NCBI GenBank assembly: GCA_009363875.1
Contig: CM018694.1
Coordinates: 1,984,001-2,048,000, forward strand
DNA: 64,000 nucleotides
DNA from: Mikania micrantha
Lineage: Eukaryota; Streptophyta; Magnoliopsida; Asterales; Asteraceae
Direction: 5' to 3'
The notes under the pieces are model-generated. The model did no database searches. It saw nothing but the letters and a program-made list of their open reading frames with translations, and was not told the origin of the DNA. Positions 34,331 to 46,581 of this stretch are shown here, piece after piece (the stretch's first letter is position 1; each line of letters starts with the position of its first letter). A program made the translations under genes and the position numbers.

Positions 34331-35406
34331 CCACGTGGGAACAAAGGAGTGTCGCTTCTTTCACCATTGATGTCTAGGGTTTCCCCACTACGAAGAGATA
34401 TGCGTACAACCTTGTCGTGGCAAATGGTTTTTAGATTAGTTTTTAGACAACCATTCCATGCCCTCTACAACATCAAAACTGCTTAGTGTAACTTGGCATG
34501 AGGTCGATCCTAAATTTATGGTTTGCTAGCTCTAAAGCGCATTCTCTTAGAATGTGTTTAGTTACAATCAGTTCACCATCATCTAACTCTACGGGGGCAT
34601 TCAACCTTAAAGGATATTAGGGTTATGACAAGTATTTGCTAAGGTGCTTAAATATAAGACTTTTCTCAGTTCCAGTACCACACAATACAGAAGCGTAATG
34701 ATCGTTTAAGAGATACGTACCTGTTTCAAGATTAGGATCATTTCTGGCTTCCTTAACCCCAATCACGAGGGGTCGTTCCTTCGGATCGTTGTTGTTTTCG
34801 TTATTGTTATTGTCCTTCAGATGTGGGCAGTCCTTCTTGAAGTGCCCTGGTTTTCCACATTCGAAGCAACTTTTCGGTGTTTCGTCCCCATTGTTTTCCG
34901 CATGGGGGCAGTCCCTTTTGAAGTGCCCTGGCTTGCCACATCCGAAGCAACCTTTTGGTGATTTGTATTGTTGCGATTGAGGCTGTGGAATTTTTGGTCA
35001 CCAGTTCACCCCTGCAGTTTTTAGTTGTGTGGCCTCGCTTTCCGCACCATTGGCATCGGTATCTTTCACACGGTCCCCGTTTATGATGATAATCACATTT
35101 GTTGCACCTTGGGTTTTTGCCAGCATAGGCACCCTTACTAAGCCTTGGTGGTTGTAGAGTGGGGGTTTCGTTTTGAGTGTTATCCCATTTGCGTTTGTTG
35201 TCGGTGGTTTTGATTATTGAGCCACGTGGAGGTAATAATCCTTGAATAACCGCGGTATCGGTCAGTTCATGAGCTAAGTATACGGCTTGTCGTAAGGTGG
35301 TGGGGTCAGTGGATAGTACCATATCCCGAACCTGCGGTGTCAATCCCTCAATGTATCTTTCGAGGTGTTTGTAGGCTGGGGTCACCATTTCTGGGTATGG
35401 TTTCAT
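34331..35406 (-). pseudogene. Protease region and gag with zinc knuckles, element G
   Basis: On minus, the gag C-terminal half is at 35406-34807 (PEMVTPAYKHLERYIEG, YLAHELTDTAVIQGLLPP). A first CCHC knuckle CQWCGKRGHTTKNC follows. In a shifted frame there are two more, near-identical knuckles (CFGCGKPGHFKRDC and CFECGKPGHFKKDC), and an Asn run. A decayed protease stretch extends to about 34340. RT is deleted between this and integrase, so the element cannot move by itself. Confidence 0.8.
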
Positions 35407-35424
35407 GCAAACCGGGCATTACAA

Positions 35425-36170
35425 CGGATCAAAACAAGGATTTAACCGTTAAAACTTCGTGTCCTTTGTTTATAATCAATCCTAGCCATCATCTAGGCAA
35501 TAATCAACAATCCTAACTATGTCATTACGTTCAAAATCAAGATCTAATCAATCAAAATCAAACTAGAAGGTTTATACGGATCATTACCTGATCTGATGGA
35601 TTTCTGACTTTAAAACAACGATCAGGATTCGTAGATATGATCTCTGGGATGATCCACGCGATTGAAAGGCTTGAAAATGGTGATTTGATGATCAAAAGGT
35701 CGTCTGTTGGGTGTCTTGAGCGTCTGAGTTCGAAAAAGATAAAATGAATAAACTTCTACATGAATCTGATGAAATAGATCAGATCATTCCACCGCCATAC
35801 CCGTCACGTACCGCGTCGGGAAGCCAATTTGGGCTTCGCATACCGCGAAGCTTTTCGGGATTTTTGATATTTTACCTTCATCGCGTACCGCGGAGGACCC
35901 TCAAGCCCACCTTCGCGTACCGCGATGAGCCCTTTCGACCAATACTTAGAAATTTTTCTTCGTTTTTCGATTCCGGGCAATCCAGGACTCCGTTTTGAGC
36001 ACGGTTTTCGCCCACGTTCATCATTTCTCACCTACCATCAACCTGTAATAATTACGATTGTTAAATCAACGTGGATTTCTAGAACGATCAAATGTTCTCA
36101 CGTCATTGATGACGTAATTCTCGTATGCAACTGTCACAATAGACATATGTGTTAACGTATATAATCATTA
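35425..36170 (-). mobile_element. Chimeric LTR fragment with GC dyads
   Basis: Four CGTACCGCG-type motifs occur at 35807-35930, including GCTTCGCATACCGCGAAGC (one mismatch). A donor-like ATCAG|GTAATGATCC lies in sense near 35588. The layout is U3 plus part of R. It joins element G gag abruptly near 35410-35424, so it may be a diverged 5' LTR or a separate insertion. Confidence 0.45.
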
Positions 36171-38894
36171 AAAGACGTCAATATCCTTTTGTTATATGTC
36201 TCATCCTCTAACACAAAGAACTTGAGTTTTAATCTCCTCTGTTTTTCAACTCTTTTATTTTTTGATTTTTTCTCTATATTTTAATTTTAGGTTTTCAACC
36301 TATAAATTGTTAATCTCCATATTATATGTAGGAGGCTAAAGTAACTAATCAAATGGCGATAAAATCTGGGGATTTTCCATATATACTAGCTACATATATG
36401 AAAGAATATATAATTAAATGTCTCATCTATTGCCTAGGCATGAATAAATTCGTTAAAGAAAAACTATCATATTAATGGATAACTCTTCTTTCACCACTAG
36501 TTTAAGGTTTATAAGAATTATTATGTTTATGTATGAAATATATATATATATATATATATATATGCAATAATAATAGTAATAATAATAGAAATAATAAGAT
36601 TAATATATATAATGTATTATGTATATATATACTAGATTATTACCCCGTGTATTACACGAATTTAATATAAAATATTAAATAATTAGTAATAAAAATTTAA
36701 AAATTGTAAAAGGATATTTTAAGATAAATTGATTAATTTACATATTAATGAATATTTTAACTAATAAAACAATAATTAAAAACTTTAATAACTATACAAA
36801 CGATATGTAATAATTTGATTTTTAACAGTAATATATTTAAACTAACTGATAATAAACTTTATCATTTGTTCTATCAAAGGCTAACTTTTATAAATAAATA
36901 AGGTATAATATAATTTATGTAATTATTAAAATTTAAACAACTGAATTAAAAAATAACGTTCAACATAAGGACAAAAAGCGTAACTTTGTATATCACTTTT
37001 TTACTTTGTTTTTTTAAATAAATTAAAAAGTGACATTGGATTATAAACATCTTATTGTTTAAAACTCTGGGTTATAATTTATTTTATTTTTTATACAAAA
37101 AAATCATTTTTATAGAAAAATTGTTTCTTATATAACTTTGATATTCTAAAAATATTTTTTTTTGTATTTCAAAAAAAATTAATATGAAAAAATTTCATAT
37201 CTTATAACATTTTTAAATATTTTTGAAATAAAAAGATAAATAATATTATTAGTTAGTAGTATTATAAATATTTAATTAGAAAGAGAATATAATTATTTAA
37301 TAGGAGAGAATTAAATGAATTTAATAGAGAATTGACATTTGGCATTAGTGTTCTAATATTATTACAAGTGGCAAAATTTATTTTCTTTTATTAGTATATA
37401 GTAAGATAAGAGAAGATTAATGCTTAACAAAGCTTTATTCACCATGTGATTTTATTATGTTTTAAAATAGAAATTCGTTATGTATATTTATAAATTTCAT
37501 GGAGATGTATAATAAATTACAAATATCTTTCTAACAATTAATTTTGATATAAAATAAAACATTTTGTAAACTTTTATACATTTTGTTACCTAAAATAAAC
37601 TAGAAAGGTTAAAATTGTTAAATTCTGAAATATGTATATGTGTGAATAAGCTTTCAGTCAAAAGTAGAAATACACAAACTTCAAAGGGTTAAAGGTGAAA
37701 AAAATGGATTTCCCTCTCACCCTTCACCTGTTTACCCAGACAAACCCGCTCCCTGCATCTAAAATCGGTTTTCTTTCCTTCTGACCCATTCCAGGCCATT
37801 TTTTAATTTAAAACTTGGAAAAATCATAAAAATAACTTCTAATAAACTATTAAGCAGTTAATTTCTTTCAGAACATTATTTAATATAATTTCTTAGTTAA
37901 AAATGATTTTATTTTTATAAACACCCTACTAAATGATTTAAAAATATATAATGAAATTTAAAGCATGTTATTAATATTTTACAACATTATGAATATATAA
38001 TGTCAAAGAAATTTGTAGAAAATTATTTTAAAAAAAATTATTATTATTATTATTATTATATTAAAATGATTTTTGAATTTTTTTTGCATGATACATATAA
38101 CTTATTTCATAACAACATACTTATTCATTTTAAAAATCCTAATAAATTTCAATTATATAATCATTTGTTTTAATAGCATTTTTATCAAATTAAATCCATT
38201 TTCTTCACATAAAACTATTTAAACTTCATAGTTTAAATTTTTTTTAAACAAAATTATTTAACTATTATTTTTGAAACCAAATTTTATAAAAAAAAATAAA
38301 GTATAGAATACCATTTAAAGATTATTCTAAATAAACACTTTTGAACCCTAAAATCACTAACTTTGTAAACATGAATAATTTTACAATTATTCTAAATAGT
38401 TTTATAATTACTTTAAATGATTTTCATAGATTATCATAAATACACATAAACATTAAGCATTACTAAAATAAGAACAAATGGATGGATTAGACTATGTAGT
38501 TGTTGAATTCAATTAGGAATATTTATTTATTTTAATATTCCAAAATGATAACAATACAAGACTTAGATAATCTATTTAGGACTTCCATAGTATGACATAG
38601 TTAATAGGAAATCAAACATGAACTCTAAGGAATTCTAAATTTCCATTTTCCTTTAGGTTAAGGTGTATATAAGCAAGAACATGGAAAATCTAAACAATCC
38701 ATGTGAGTACATTCATACTCCCTTCTTTACATTTTGTAATGTTTTAGGAATGTTACACATGTCCTATACAAATCATGCTATTCTTAGAGTTAAAACGTTC
38801 AGGATGCAATGACTTAGTCTTTAGAGATTGACTTTAGTTGTATGTGATTACAAGTTTAAAATTCTTGTATGCATTATTCGATACAAAAGTTGCC
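36171..38894. other. AT-rich stretch with simple repeats, no gene
   Basis: A (TA)n run lies at about 36538-36563 and a (TTA)n run near 38036-38060. Around 36640-37415 the text TTACCCCGTGTATTACACG leads an AT-rich block ending with TTTTATTAGTATATAG, a look common among plant MITE or Helitron-type repeats, but I cannot set its ends. The right part up to 38894 is probably the host sequence that solo LTR E-prime entered. Confidence 0.4.
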
Positions 38895-39542
38895 TAAGGT
38901 GTAACATCAGTGCCGGGATCATAACCGGAACAGTAACTTGCACAGTAATTTAGGTACGAACTATGTGTATTACATGCATACTATTATCATTTGATGTTTG
39001 ACACAAAACTGTTACACATACATTTCAAAAACATGATTCAAAACCATGGTTTAACAGTCAGAATTTCATCTGACAACACAGAACCATCACGTGATTGTTA
39101 GCTAGGACATTATTATGTATGGACGTATGTGAGGTTGCATAGAACAAAACAATATCGGATGTCGTTACGTGAATGCTAAACAGACGGGTTATTCGTATAG
39201 ATGACGATCTGTACGAATATATCTGAAAGTTTAACGTTCTGAATGATGTCTAATAATTAGAAAATCATATTGAAAAGTGTAGTTATCGTCGTGTTCGTAC
39301 GGGTGACGATCCGAAAGAATGCGCGCGACGACTGTACGATTCGATTTAAACATATAAATTTAACGTTTTCAAAGAATTTAAAATAAACGGAAGATATTTA
39401 GTTAATTTACTAAGAATTACCACCTAAATTAAATTTTATAAATTCTATTTTTAAAACCGTAACGATTCATTACGAAAACGAACGAAAACCGACGCTTCTA
39501 CGCGAAATCGAGCGAAACCGAACGAGCCCGAACATACCCGGG

Positions 39543-40290
39543 TATTTAAAAGCATTAATATGGCATTTAATGCCATTTCCCCTCCCCACCTACCAGCCTT
39601 CTCCCCCATTTTCGTCATTCTCTCTCTCTAAACTTTCTCTCTCTAGAAACCAAGCCCTAGAATCCTCATTTCTTCACCAAATCAAGCCATTTTGGTGTCA
39701 AAACGACCACAACAACTTGTAGATCGTGAAAGTACAAGAAATCCGATCTTAAAACCATCCAAATACAGGTAAAATCGAGTCTAAGGTCGCGATTTTAGGG
39801 TTTTTAAACCCTTGGGTCGAACCCTCACCCACAACCGGTTCTAGACCACTCAAACCTGAGGAAAACTGCACGAAATCACTCTAGATTGGTTTAGGGACAT
39901 GGGAATCATCTTGCTTAGGCTTGGAACTCGATAATGGTGAAATGGAGGTCCATGGTTTCGAACAGGCGAATGGCATCGCCCAGATGGGCCGAATGAACCT
40001 ACGGCCGAAGGAGTTCTCATTCGCATGGTTATGTGCGACCGAATGAGTCAAACCCCGAATGGACCTGGTTCGCACAACAAGGGGGACGACCGAATGGTGG
40101 GCATACGAAGGAGATCTTTCGCAGGGTCATTCGAAAGGCACCATGATTCGCATGGAACTCCCTATTCGGCCGAACCACTACATTTGCATGGCACATCCTT
40201 TTGCCAAGCTTTACCAATCGCATGGCCCTCACTCGCATGGCAGTCCTTTCACATAACTAGGCTGCACGAATGAGATGCACCGAAGGAACA
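39543..40290 (+). promoter_or_regulatory. Core promoter and motif array of LTR E-prime
   Basis: TATTTAAAAG (39543-39552) is followed by CT runs near 39620-39650. From 39950 to 40290 the motifs CGAATG, CATTCG and TTCGCATGG recur every 15-30 bases. This sits at the same distance from the TATA as the CGAACCT array of LTR E, but with a different motif. Confidence 0.45.
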
Positions 40291-41372
40291 TTAGGGGTTA
40301 GCCATGCATGGGGTTGGTACGTGGATTGCATGCTTGGGAAGACCCATTATGGTTTCATGAGTTGTAATCGGTGTCGAAATCGATTATGATAAGCACTTCA
40401 ATAACTATACTTTCTCTATATCATTTTAACATATTAACTTGGACTAAATTGTCAATTGGGTTAAAACATTAGAGTTTTATTATATGAAACGACGAATAAG
40501 GTTTTCAACATCGAGGCTTTTTCTAAACATTTCAACATGCAAACATGGGTAGTGATCATCATGTAAATGAAAACACTTGGGTTTCTAAACAAGTAAGTGG
40601 GATTACATGATCATCAATGACTAAGGCTTCAAAACCAAAGTTTTCTAACCGCTTTAACACATAAATTTGAGTCTTCACGGTAAATTGAAATTTAAACAAC
40701 TTGTGTTGTGTTAACGCCAATCATGGTTGACAAGGGATCAAGAAACAAGCTAAGTGTGGGTGTTGATTTCATTGTTAACACCCAATACATAGTAATTATA
40801 TATAAACATATAACTAAGTTATATAGTTCAATTGAACTTTCTAAGCTAAGTTATACACAAGAGTGATCAAAGAACCATGGGAAACAAAGATCTAGCAAAG
40901 GGGCTTAGAGTTAATCGAATAAGATTAATCTAAGTCTAACATGTTAACTTATAATTTTCTTAAATTAACTTATGTTTTAACAAAAAGGAAATTATTTATA
41001 AATTTCTTTATTTAAAATGTTTTAAAATAAATGAAATAATTTCTAACTTAAAGATTCAACTTAAAATGGGTTTTATTAAAGATGTTTTACCTAAAAGACC
41101 ATGAATGTAATGAATTAGACCTTATATAAGTAAGGTTTAGTTGTGAACATCTACGGGGTAAAGGGATAATTAGTGTAGACTAGTTAGAGAGACAAAGAAA
41201 CACATTAGTAACGTAGGACACATAGTTGCACACCGAGATCTAAACCCTATGTACGTTATCTCTCGACACTTATCATATTCAATTCATAATAAATAAACTC
41301 AGGTACTGAAGATACTTAAGCAACAATTAACGAGCGCGCATATCTATCTTGATTCATTACATAGCAACACAG

Positions 41373-42722
41373 GTGAGTTCATTAACCCTTTTCTAACCAT
41401 TTTTGTTTTACAAACGTAGGGCTGAGAAGCATGCGTAAATTATTTTCTTGAAATATATATTTTACGTCAATGCTTTTACTTCACGTATGTTTTACATGCG
41501 AAATTGTTATCTTATATTCTGTTTAGGTAAACAATCTATAGGTTTACAAAATGAATAAATTACTCTCTATGAGTAATACAATGGTTTTAGAACAAAGAAC
41601 TATGTTTCAGAGATGTGTTCAAGGAAACTAAGGATCTAATTCAAAGAACTAATGTCAGAGTTGTGTTCAAGAAAACTAAAGATCTAGATCAAAGAAATCA
41701 TTTTCGTGTGTGTATCAATGAACTAATAAACTCAGTAAAGAACAATTCCAGGTGGCTGTCAGTTGTATGCCGATGAAAACCACGTGTAAACACATGGAAA
41801 GTCCCGGCATACATAGTAGACTTTTATAATCATGCTAACATGGGCACAAAATCAAACAACAAAACAAACTACAAGAGAACAGAGGAGAACAATGATCAAA
41901 GGATATCCTAAAGTCCCGACATAAACAGTAGACCGGAAGGTCAAGCTGATACGGGCACATCCTAAAGTCCTGACATATACAGGTAGACTCCTTCGGGTCA
42001 AGCCTGATATGGGCCACGTGTGAGACGATACAGACTGGACACCACCAACAACTAAGAACAATTGATTGAGTTAAACAAGGCCCAATCATTATGTCTTAGT
42101 TGTATTAAATGTTTACTTGTTCATTTATTTAAGCATTTAATATCATGTTTCTACAAATACTAAGGTTGATCATGAATGCGTGATGAACTCAAGAAATCGA
42201 TAGAATTTCAATTTGTGGAACTCAAAAACTATTATGTCGATGGTGTGAAATGAAACGCTTAATTATCATTAACAACAATATGTTATGCGGTTCGGTATGT
42301 GGTGGGCTGGTGGCTGGGCTGGCGGTAAGCTTGACCCTACATATGCCCTATATATAAGCATACTTGATTGGATAATATAGGTGGTCGTTGATGAGGTTAA
42401 GGTTGTCATTTCGGGTGATCAATGTTAACAAATTTTCAGGTTATTCAAGCGTTGTGATTCAAAGGTATGGGATGAAACGCTTAATTATCACCAGGAACAA
42501 TATATCATGTGGTTTGGTATGTGGCTGGGCTGGTGGCTGGGCTGGCGGTAAGCTTGACCTTACATATGCCCTATATATAAGCATACTGAATTAGATGGTA
42601 TGGGTGGTTAATGGTGAGCTTAACGTTGTCATTCGGATAGGTTTATTCAAATTCATTTTTAAACAAAACTATATGAACTCACCAACCATGTGTTGACTTG
42701 ATATTTTTGCATGACTTCTTAG
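41373..42722 (+). other. Predicted leader intron in LTR E-prime
   Basis: The donor is GCAACACAG|GTGAGTTCATT, the branch motif is TGTGTTGACTT, and the acceptor is TGACTTCTTAG|GTGACG. The predicted intron is 1,350 nt, on the opposite window strand from the other seven, which argues against a strand-wide composition artefact. Confidence 0.5.
41908..42640 (+). repeat. Tandem duplications inside LTR E-prime
   Basis: A ~55-bp unit (CCTAAAGTCCCGACATA, GTAGAC, GGGTCAAG) repeats at 41908-42017. A ~222-bp unit (TGAAACGCTTAATTATCA, GGCTGGGCTGGCGGTAAGC, CCCTATATATAAGCATAC) occurs at about 42251-42415 and 42473-42640. Confidence 0.8.
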
Positions 42723-43046
42723 GTGACGAACAAGTCTAGCTAAGAAGTTTATGCTTTTGGACTAGGACGCTAGATAGAGGGCCTAGTATTTTGGATATGC
42801 ATATTTTTGAACATCATTATACAAATTATTTTGTATATCTTGTGCAGATACAAGATAGAAGAATCATGATGTTGAAAGTAGATTTACATTGTTAAATTAT
42901 GAACGAAACTGATGTAATTTAACTTTGTAATTCTATTTTATTTTGCATTTTCTCATTATATATCATGTGCAATGTAAACAATCTGATCATCACGCTTATC
43001 ATTCCTGATATCGCGCCCCGGGTCCTTTTCGCCCGACGGGACACAC

Positions 43047-43564
43047 TGTTAGTGCATTTTCTGTGTGAAAGCTGCATTTAATGTGAACCTGGCTTGTTGT
43101 ATATGAAATCGTAGTTTGTTGTATAGTAGATCAAGATACAAAAGGTTTGGCTGGCAAACCTTTTGGCAAACCTATTGGCAAACCTTTTGGCAAACCTATT
43201 GGCAAACCTTTTGGCAAACCTTTTGACAAACCTTTGGCAAACCTTTGAAACCTATATATAGGTAGACCTTTGAAGACTTGAAGGTAGAGAGCTCATAATT
43301 CATACACACAAAGTCAAATTCTCTCTCAAGTTCAAGACTTCTCTCTCAAGATCAAGTTCAAGATTTCTCTTCATCTTAGCTTTCTTTGTAGATTCAAGTG
43401 TTTTGTATTTCACGTTTGTATTGTAAACACTTGAATGTTAATGAATAATTCAGATTTGTGACATATATTACATTGTCGTTGATTGATCCAAATCTAGTTA
43501 TAAACGGATTCCGCACGTTTATGATTGAATCGTAGAATTTCGTGTTCGATTCTTCAAATCTACA
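43047..43564 (+). repeat. 5' LTR of the gag-only element
   Basis: It starts TGTTAGTGCATTTTCTGTG and ends TTCTTCAAATCTACA. U3 contains repeated GGCAAACCTTTT/GGCAAACCTATT units (about 43150-43245) directly upstream of a TATATATA box at 43253-43260. Confidence 0.92.
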
Positions 43565-43565
43565 G

Positions 43566-43580
43566 TGGTATCAGAGAGTT
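43566..43580 (+). other. Primer-binding site, gag-only element
   Basis: TGGTATCAGAGAGTT begins two bases after the LTR. It matches the initiator-Met PBS and the one at 61746 in the sister copy. Confidence 0.88.
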
Positions 43581-43859
43581 AGGCTCGATTCTACGACTAT
43601 TTGGACATCAATCTCAAGTAATTTGATCAGAAAATTCATCATCTTGGAGGTGTTCTTCAAGTTCTTCACGTTTTTGTCAACAAAAACCCAGATTTACGAA
43701 AAATTATCAAGTTTTTAAAAGTTTTGATCCGATAGAAAGATGCGCCTCGAAAAAACGAAGATTTTGACTACTCATAGGCCTTCTAACTCCAAAAAATGAA
43801 GATTCTAGAGCCATTTTAGTGATTTGTAGATCTGTTCGTGCGATCTGCCGAACCTTTGA

Positions 43860-44070
43860 CGAACCTAGCCGAACCTACATAGGTTCGTGAGAAATAGGTT
43901 CGTGAGAACCTCTAGGTTAGCCAAAAACCTTCCTAGGTTCACCAAAACCTTCCTAGGTTCGCCAAAACCTTCATAGGTTCGCCAAAACCTCAATAGGTTC
44001 GTGAAAAACCTCAAGAGGTTCGTGAAAACCTCAAAAGGTTCGTGAAAAGGTTTGGGAGAACCTCTAATAG
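43860..44070 (+). repeat. AGGTTCG array in the gag leader
   Basis: Tandem-like 24-28-base units built on AGGTTCG(C/T)(C/G)AAAACCT repeat about nine times between PBS and the gag ATG. Many units are short dyads (AGGTT...AACCT). The sister copy has a looser version at about 62040-62310. Confidence 0.75.
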
Positions 44071-44255
44071 GTTTGTTCGAAGAGTTTTGCAAGAAATATA
44101 CCATTTTAAAAGTTCAAGTAAACCTTGTTTACCTATTTTGGGCCTTCCGGATCATTTGGGATAGGTTTGAAGACCTAAATCGGACGTTAAGACGAGGTTT
44201 GAGCTGTTTTGTTTTGAGAGGTTAAACTTTGATGTTCTGAACATAAAAGTTAATT

Positions 44256-46581
44256 ATGACATACAAGAACTGGAACGTGGAATGGTTGGCTAACAATGGA
44301 CTTGTGTTGGACAATTTGGAAAATTATCCGAACTGGAGATCCACATTCGAAACGTTTATTGCTAAAGCAGATGAAAATTATCAGAAGTTATTGTACCAAC
44401 AATACAAGAAGCCATGTTTGAAACTGAATGAAGATCAAATGTCTGAATTTAATCAAGAAAGAGAATTGTGTGAATTGTTTTCAGTGATCATTTCTGAAGA
44501 TATTAAGAAAACTGATTTTGAACAAATGTCACATTCATGTGCAAAGTGGAGTTTGTTACAACTTGCATATAACAATCATGTTGCAAAGAAGATCAATGAT
44601 GCTTATGATCGTCTTTTACCACTTATGCAAGAATTGAAATATTTTAAGTTTGATATCACTAATGGGCAAATCGTTGAGAAGTTTACGCAATTCTTACCTT
44701 GTCGATGGAGTGATTTTGTTGAAAGAATGAAGGAATCTGAAATCATTCATCATGTCAAATTAATGAAATTCAAAGATGTTGTTGACAAAATGGAATCGGA
44801 GATAAGGAGAACCGGAAAATGGATTGTGAAAATTGTTGATTTCTCGTGGATTGATGAACAAAGAAACATGTTAAAGGCTACTTTGAGTGTCGAGAAAGAT
44901 AAAGAAGATGTTGATGGAGGAACGGAAGATCTGAGAACTGAAGATAGAAAACAGAGGAATGAAGTTGTAGATGAGAGATGTAATGTAATTGAAGATACAC
45001 ACATTCTTGATGATTCTGATATCACAAGTGAAGTGGTGTCAACAGAGGATGAAAGTGTTTATGAGGATGCCTCTGATGATTTGTCTGAAACAACTACCAT
45101 CATTAATGAAGACCATTGTCATACCATTTCAGATAAAGAGGTAAGTTCAGGTACATTTTCTAAACTCTCATGCTCTAAATGTTTAAATCTTGAGGGAAAA
45201 ATTTGGAGTTTGGAGGAAGAAAACATGAATTTGAAATGTGACTTATCAAACTGCAATAAAGCATACATGGATTTAAAATCAAATGAAAAGTTTTTTTTCA
45301 AAACAGATTGCAGATTTGAAGTTACAGGTTCAAATGTTGACTGATGAGTTGTCAAAGTCAAATGCCAATGAAAGTGTTTCTGAACAAAAACTTGACATTT
45401 TGAGCAAAGTAAATGTTGAATTGACAAATGCAGTAAATAAAATTAAAATCAAAATGGACAAGGCAAAAAGGGACTTTGACAGAATCATGCACAAATTGGA
45501 GAATCATCATGATTCTATAATTTCTTCAAGTCGTCTTATTGAGAAACCAAGTGATAATGAAATCTCAAAATATAACAATCTCAATAAGGGAAAATCTCCA
45601 ATTTGTTCTGATGACAACATTCCTCCTATCATTGAAGATTGTACTTTAGAGGAATTTGATGAGGATACATTGTACAGATGTGGGTTGATGGATGTACATA
45701 AGGATTATGATGATTCTCACACCAATATTTTTGATGATGTAAAATCATGTGTTTCAAACTCTGCATCATCATCCAAAAAGAAAATTTTTTTCAAAACCCC
45801 ATTGGTTGAAATTAAAAAATTTTCAAAGAATGAAAATATGAATTTTTCAAAACAAAATGGTTTTTCAAGTTCAAAACCTAAACGTCAATTTCAATCAAAA
45901 TGGGTTGTGAAATCATCATGTGCATCAAACAAAGTGGAATCAAAATGTGATACTTCAAAGTCTTGGAACAAAGACAAGATTTCACTCAGTCCCACAAGAT
46001 GTGAAAAGTTGAACTTTGAGTCTCCCACGTCAAGTGGTAAGAAGTCACATTTGACTCATATGGGTTCAACAAGTAATCAAAGATTGGTTTATGGTTCACC
46101 AGTGGTAAATCACTAAAACCATAGGTTTGTACAAAACTATTCTCCTAGGTTTGTGGAGAGGAGAATATGTTTTGAGTGTGGAACAAGAGGGCATATTATT
46201 GCTAATTGTCCTCATCTGTGTGAGTTACAAGGACAAGTTAGTAATGCCAAGTCTTGTGTCACAGAGGTTTCAAAGTTCATTCCTAAAAGACATAAAATGC
46301 CAAATCAAAACAAGGAAGAACTTGTGAAAGCCTTAGATGATAAAAAGTTGAAACTTTCAAAACCTTTAATGCCTAATTTGAGGTTTAACAACAATGTAGT
46401 GATTCAAGATAAGTATTATCTTAAGAATGCACTTGAACAGGAACAATTGTGGATACCAAAAACAAACAAAGTTTCAAAGGAAACTTCATTAGTTTCAACT
46501 GGAAAATGGATTAAATTTCGGTATATGGATTTTCATGGAAAACTCAAGACCTCAAAGGCTTGGGTGACAAAAGATATCTAA
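44256..46581 (+). pseudogene. Copia-type gag with one frameshift and one stop
   Basis: The start ATG at 44256 is the first after the leader and is shared with the copy at 62527. The N-terminal gag fold (about residues 1-180) includes NYPNWRSTFETFIAKAD, CELFSVIISEDIKKTDF and RWSDFVERMKESEIIHH. An acidic linker and a long coiled coil follow (about 310-430). A basic Ser/Lys region leads to one CCHC knuckle, CFECGTRGHIIANC, at about 46174. It ends AWVTKDI at 46581. The frame shifts at an eight-T run (45290-45297), and a TAA interrupts at 46114-46116. It would package the RNA and form the particle shell. Both breaks look recent because everything else is open. Confidence 0.8.

Noticed and set aside
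41835..42089. Cys-rich minus-strand frames
   Set aside because: They overlap a short tandem repeat within LTR E-prime in two frames at once. This is a shadow of repeat structure.
45283..45300. Programmed frameshift in the gag-only element
   Set aside because: The shift falls on an eight-T run, where simple slippage or a sequencing error is more likely. A later in-frame TAA also interrupts gag. No slippery site plus structure was evident.
44750..45427. Antisense frames opposite the copia gag
   Set aside because: They are complementary to a well-supported gag reading frame with motif matches, so they are shadows.
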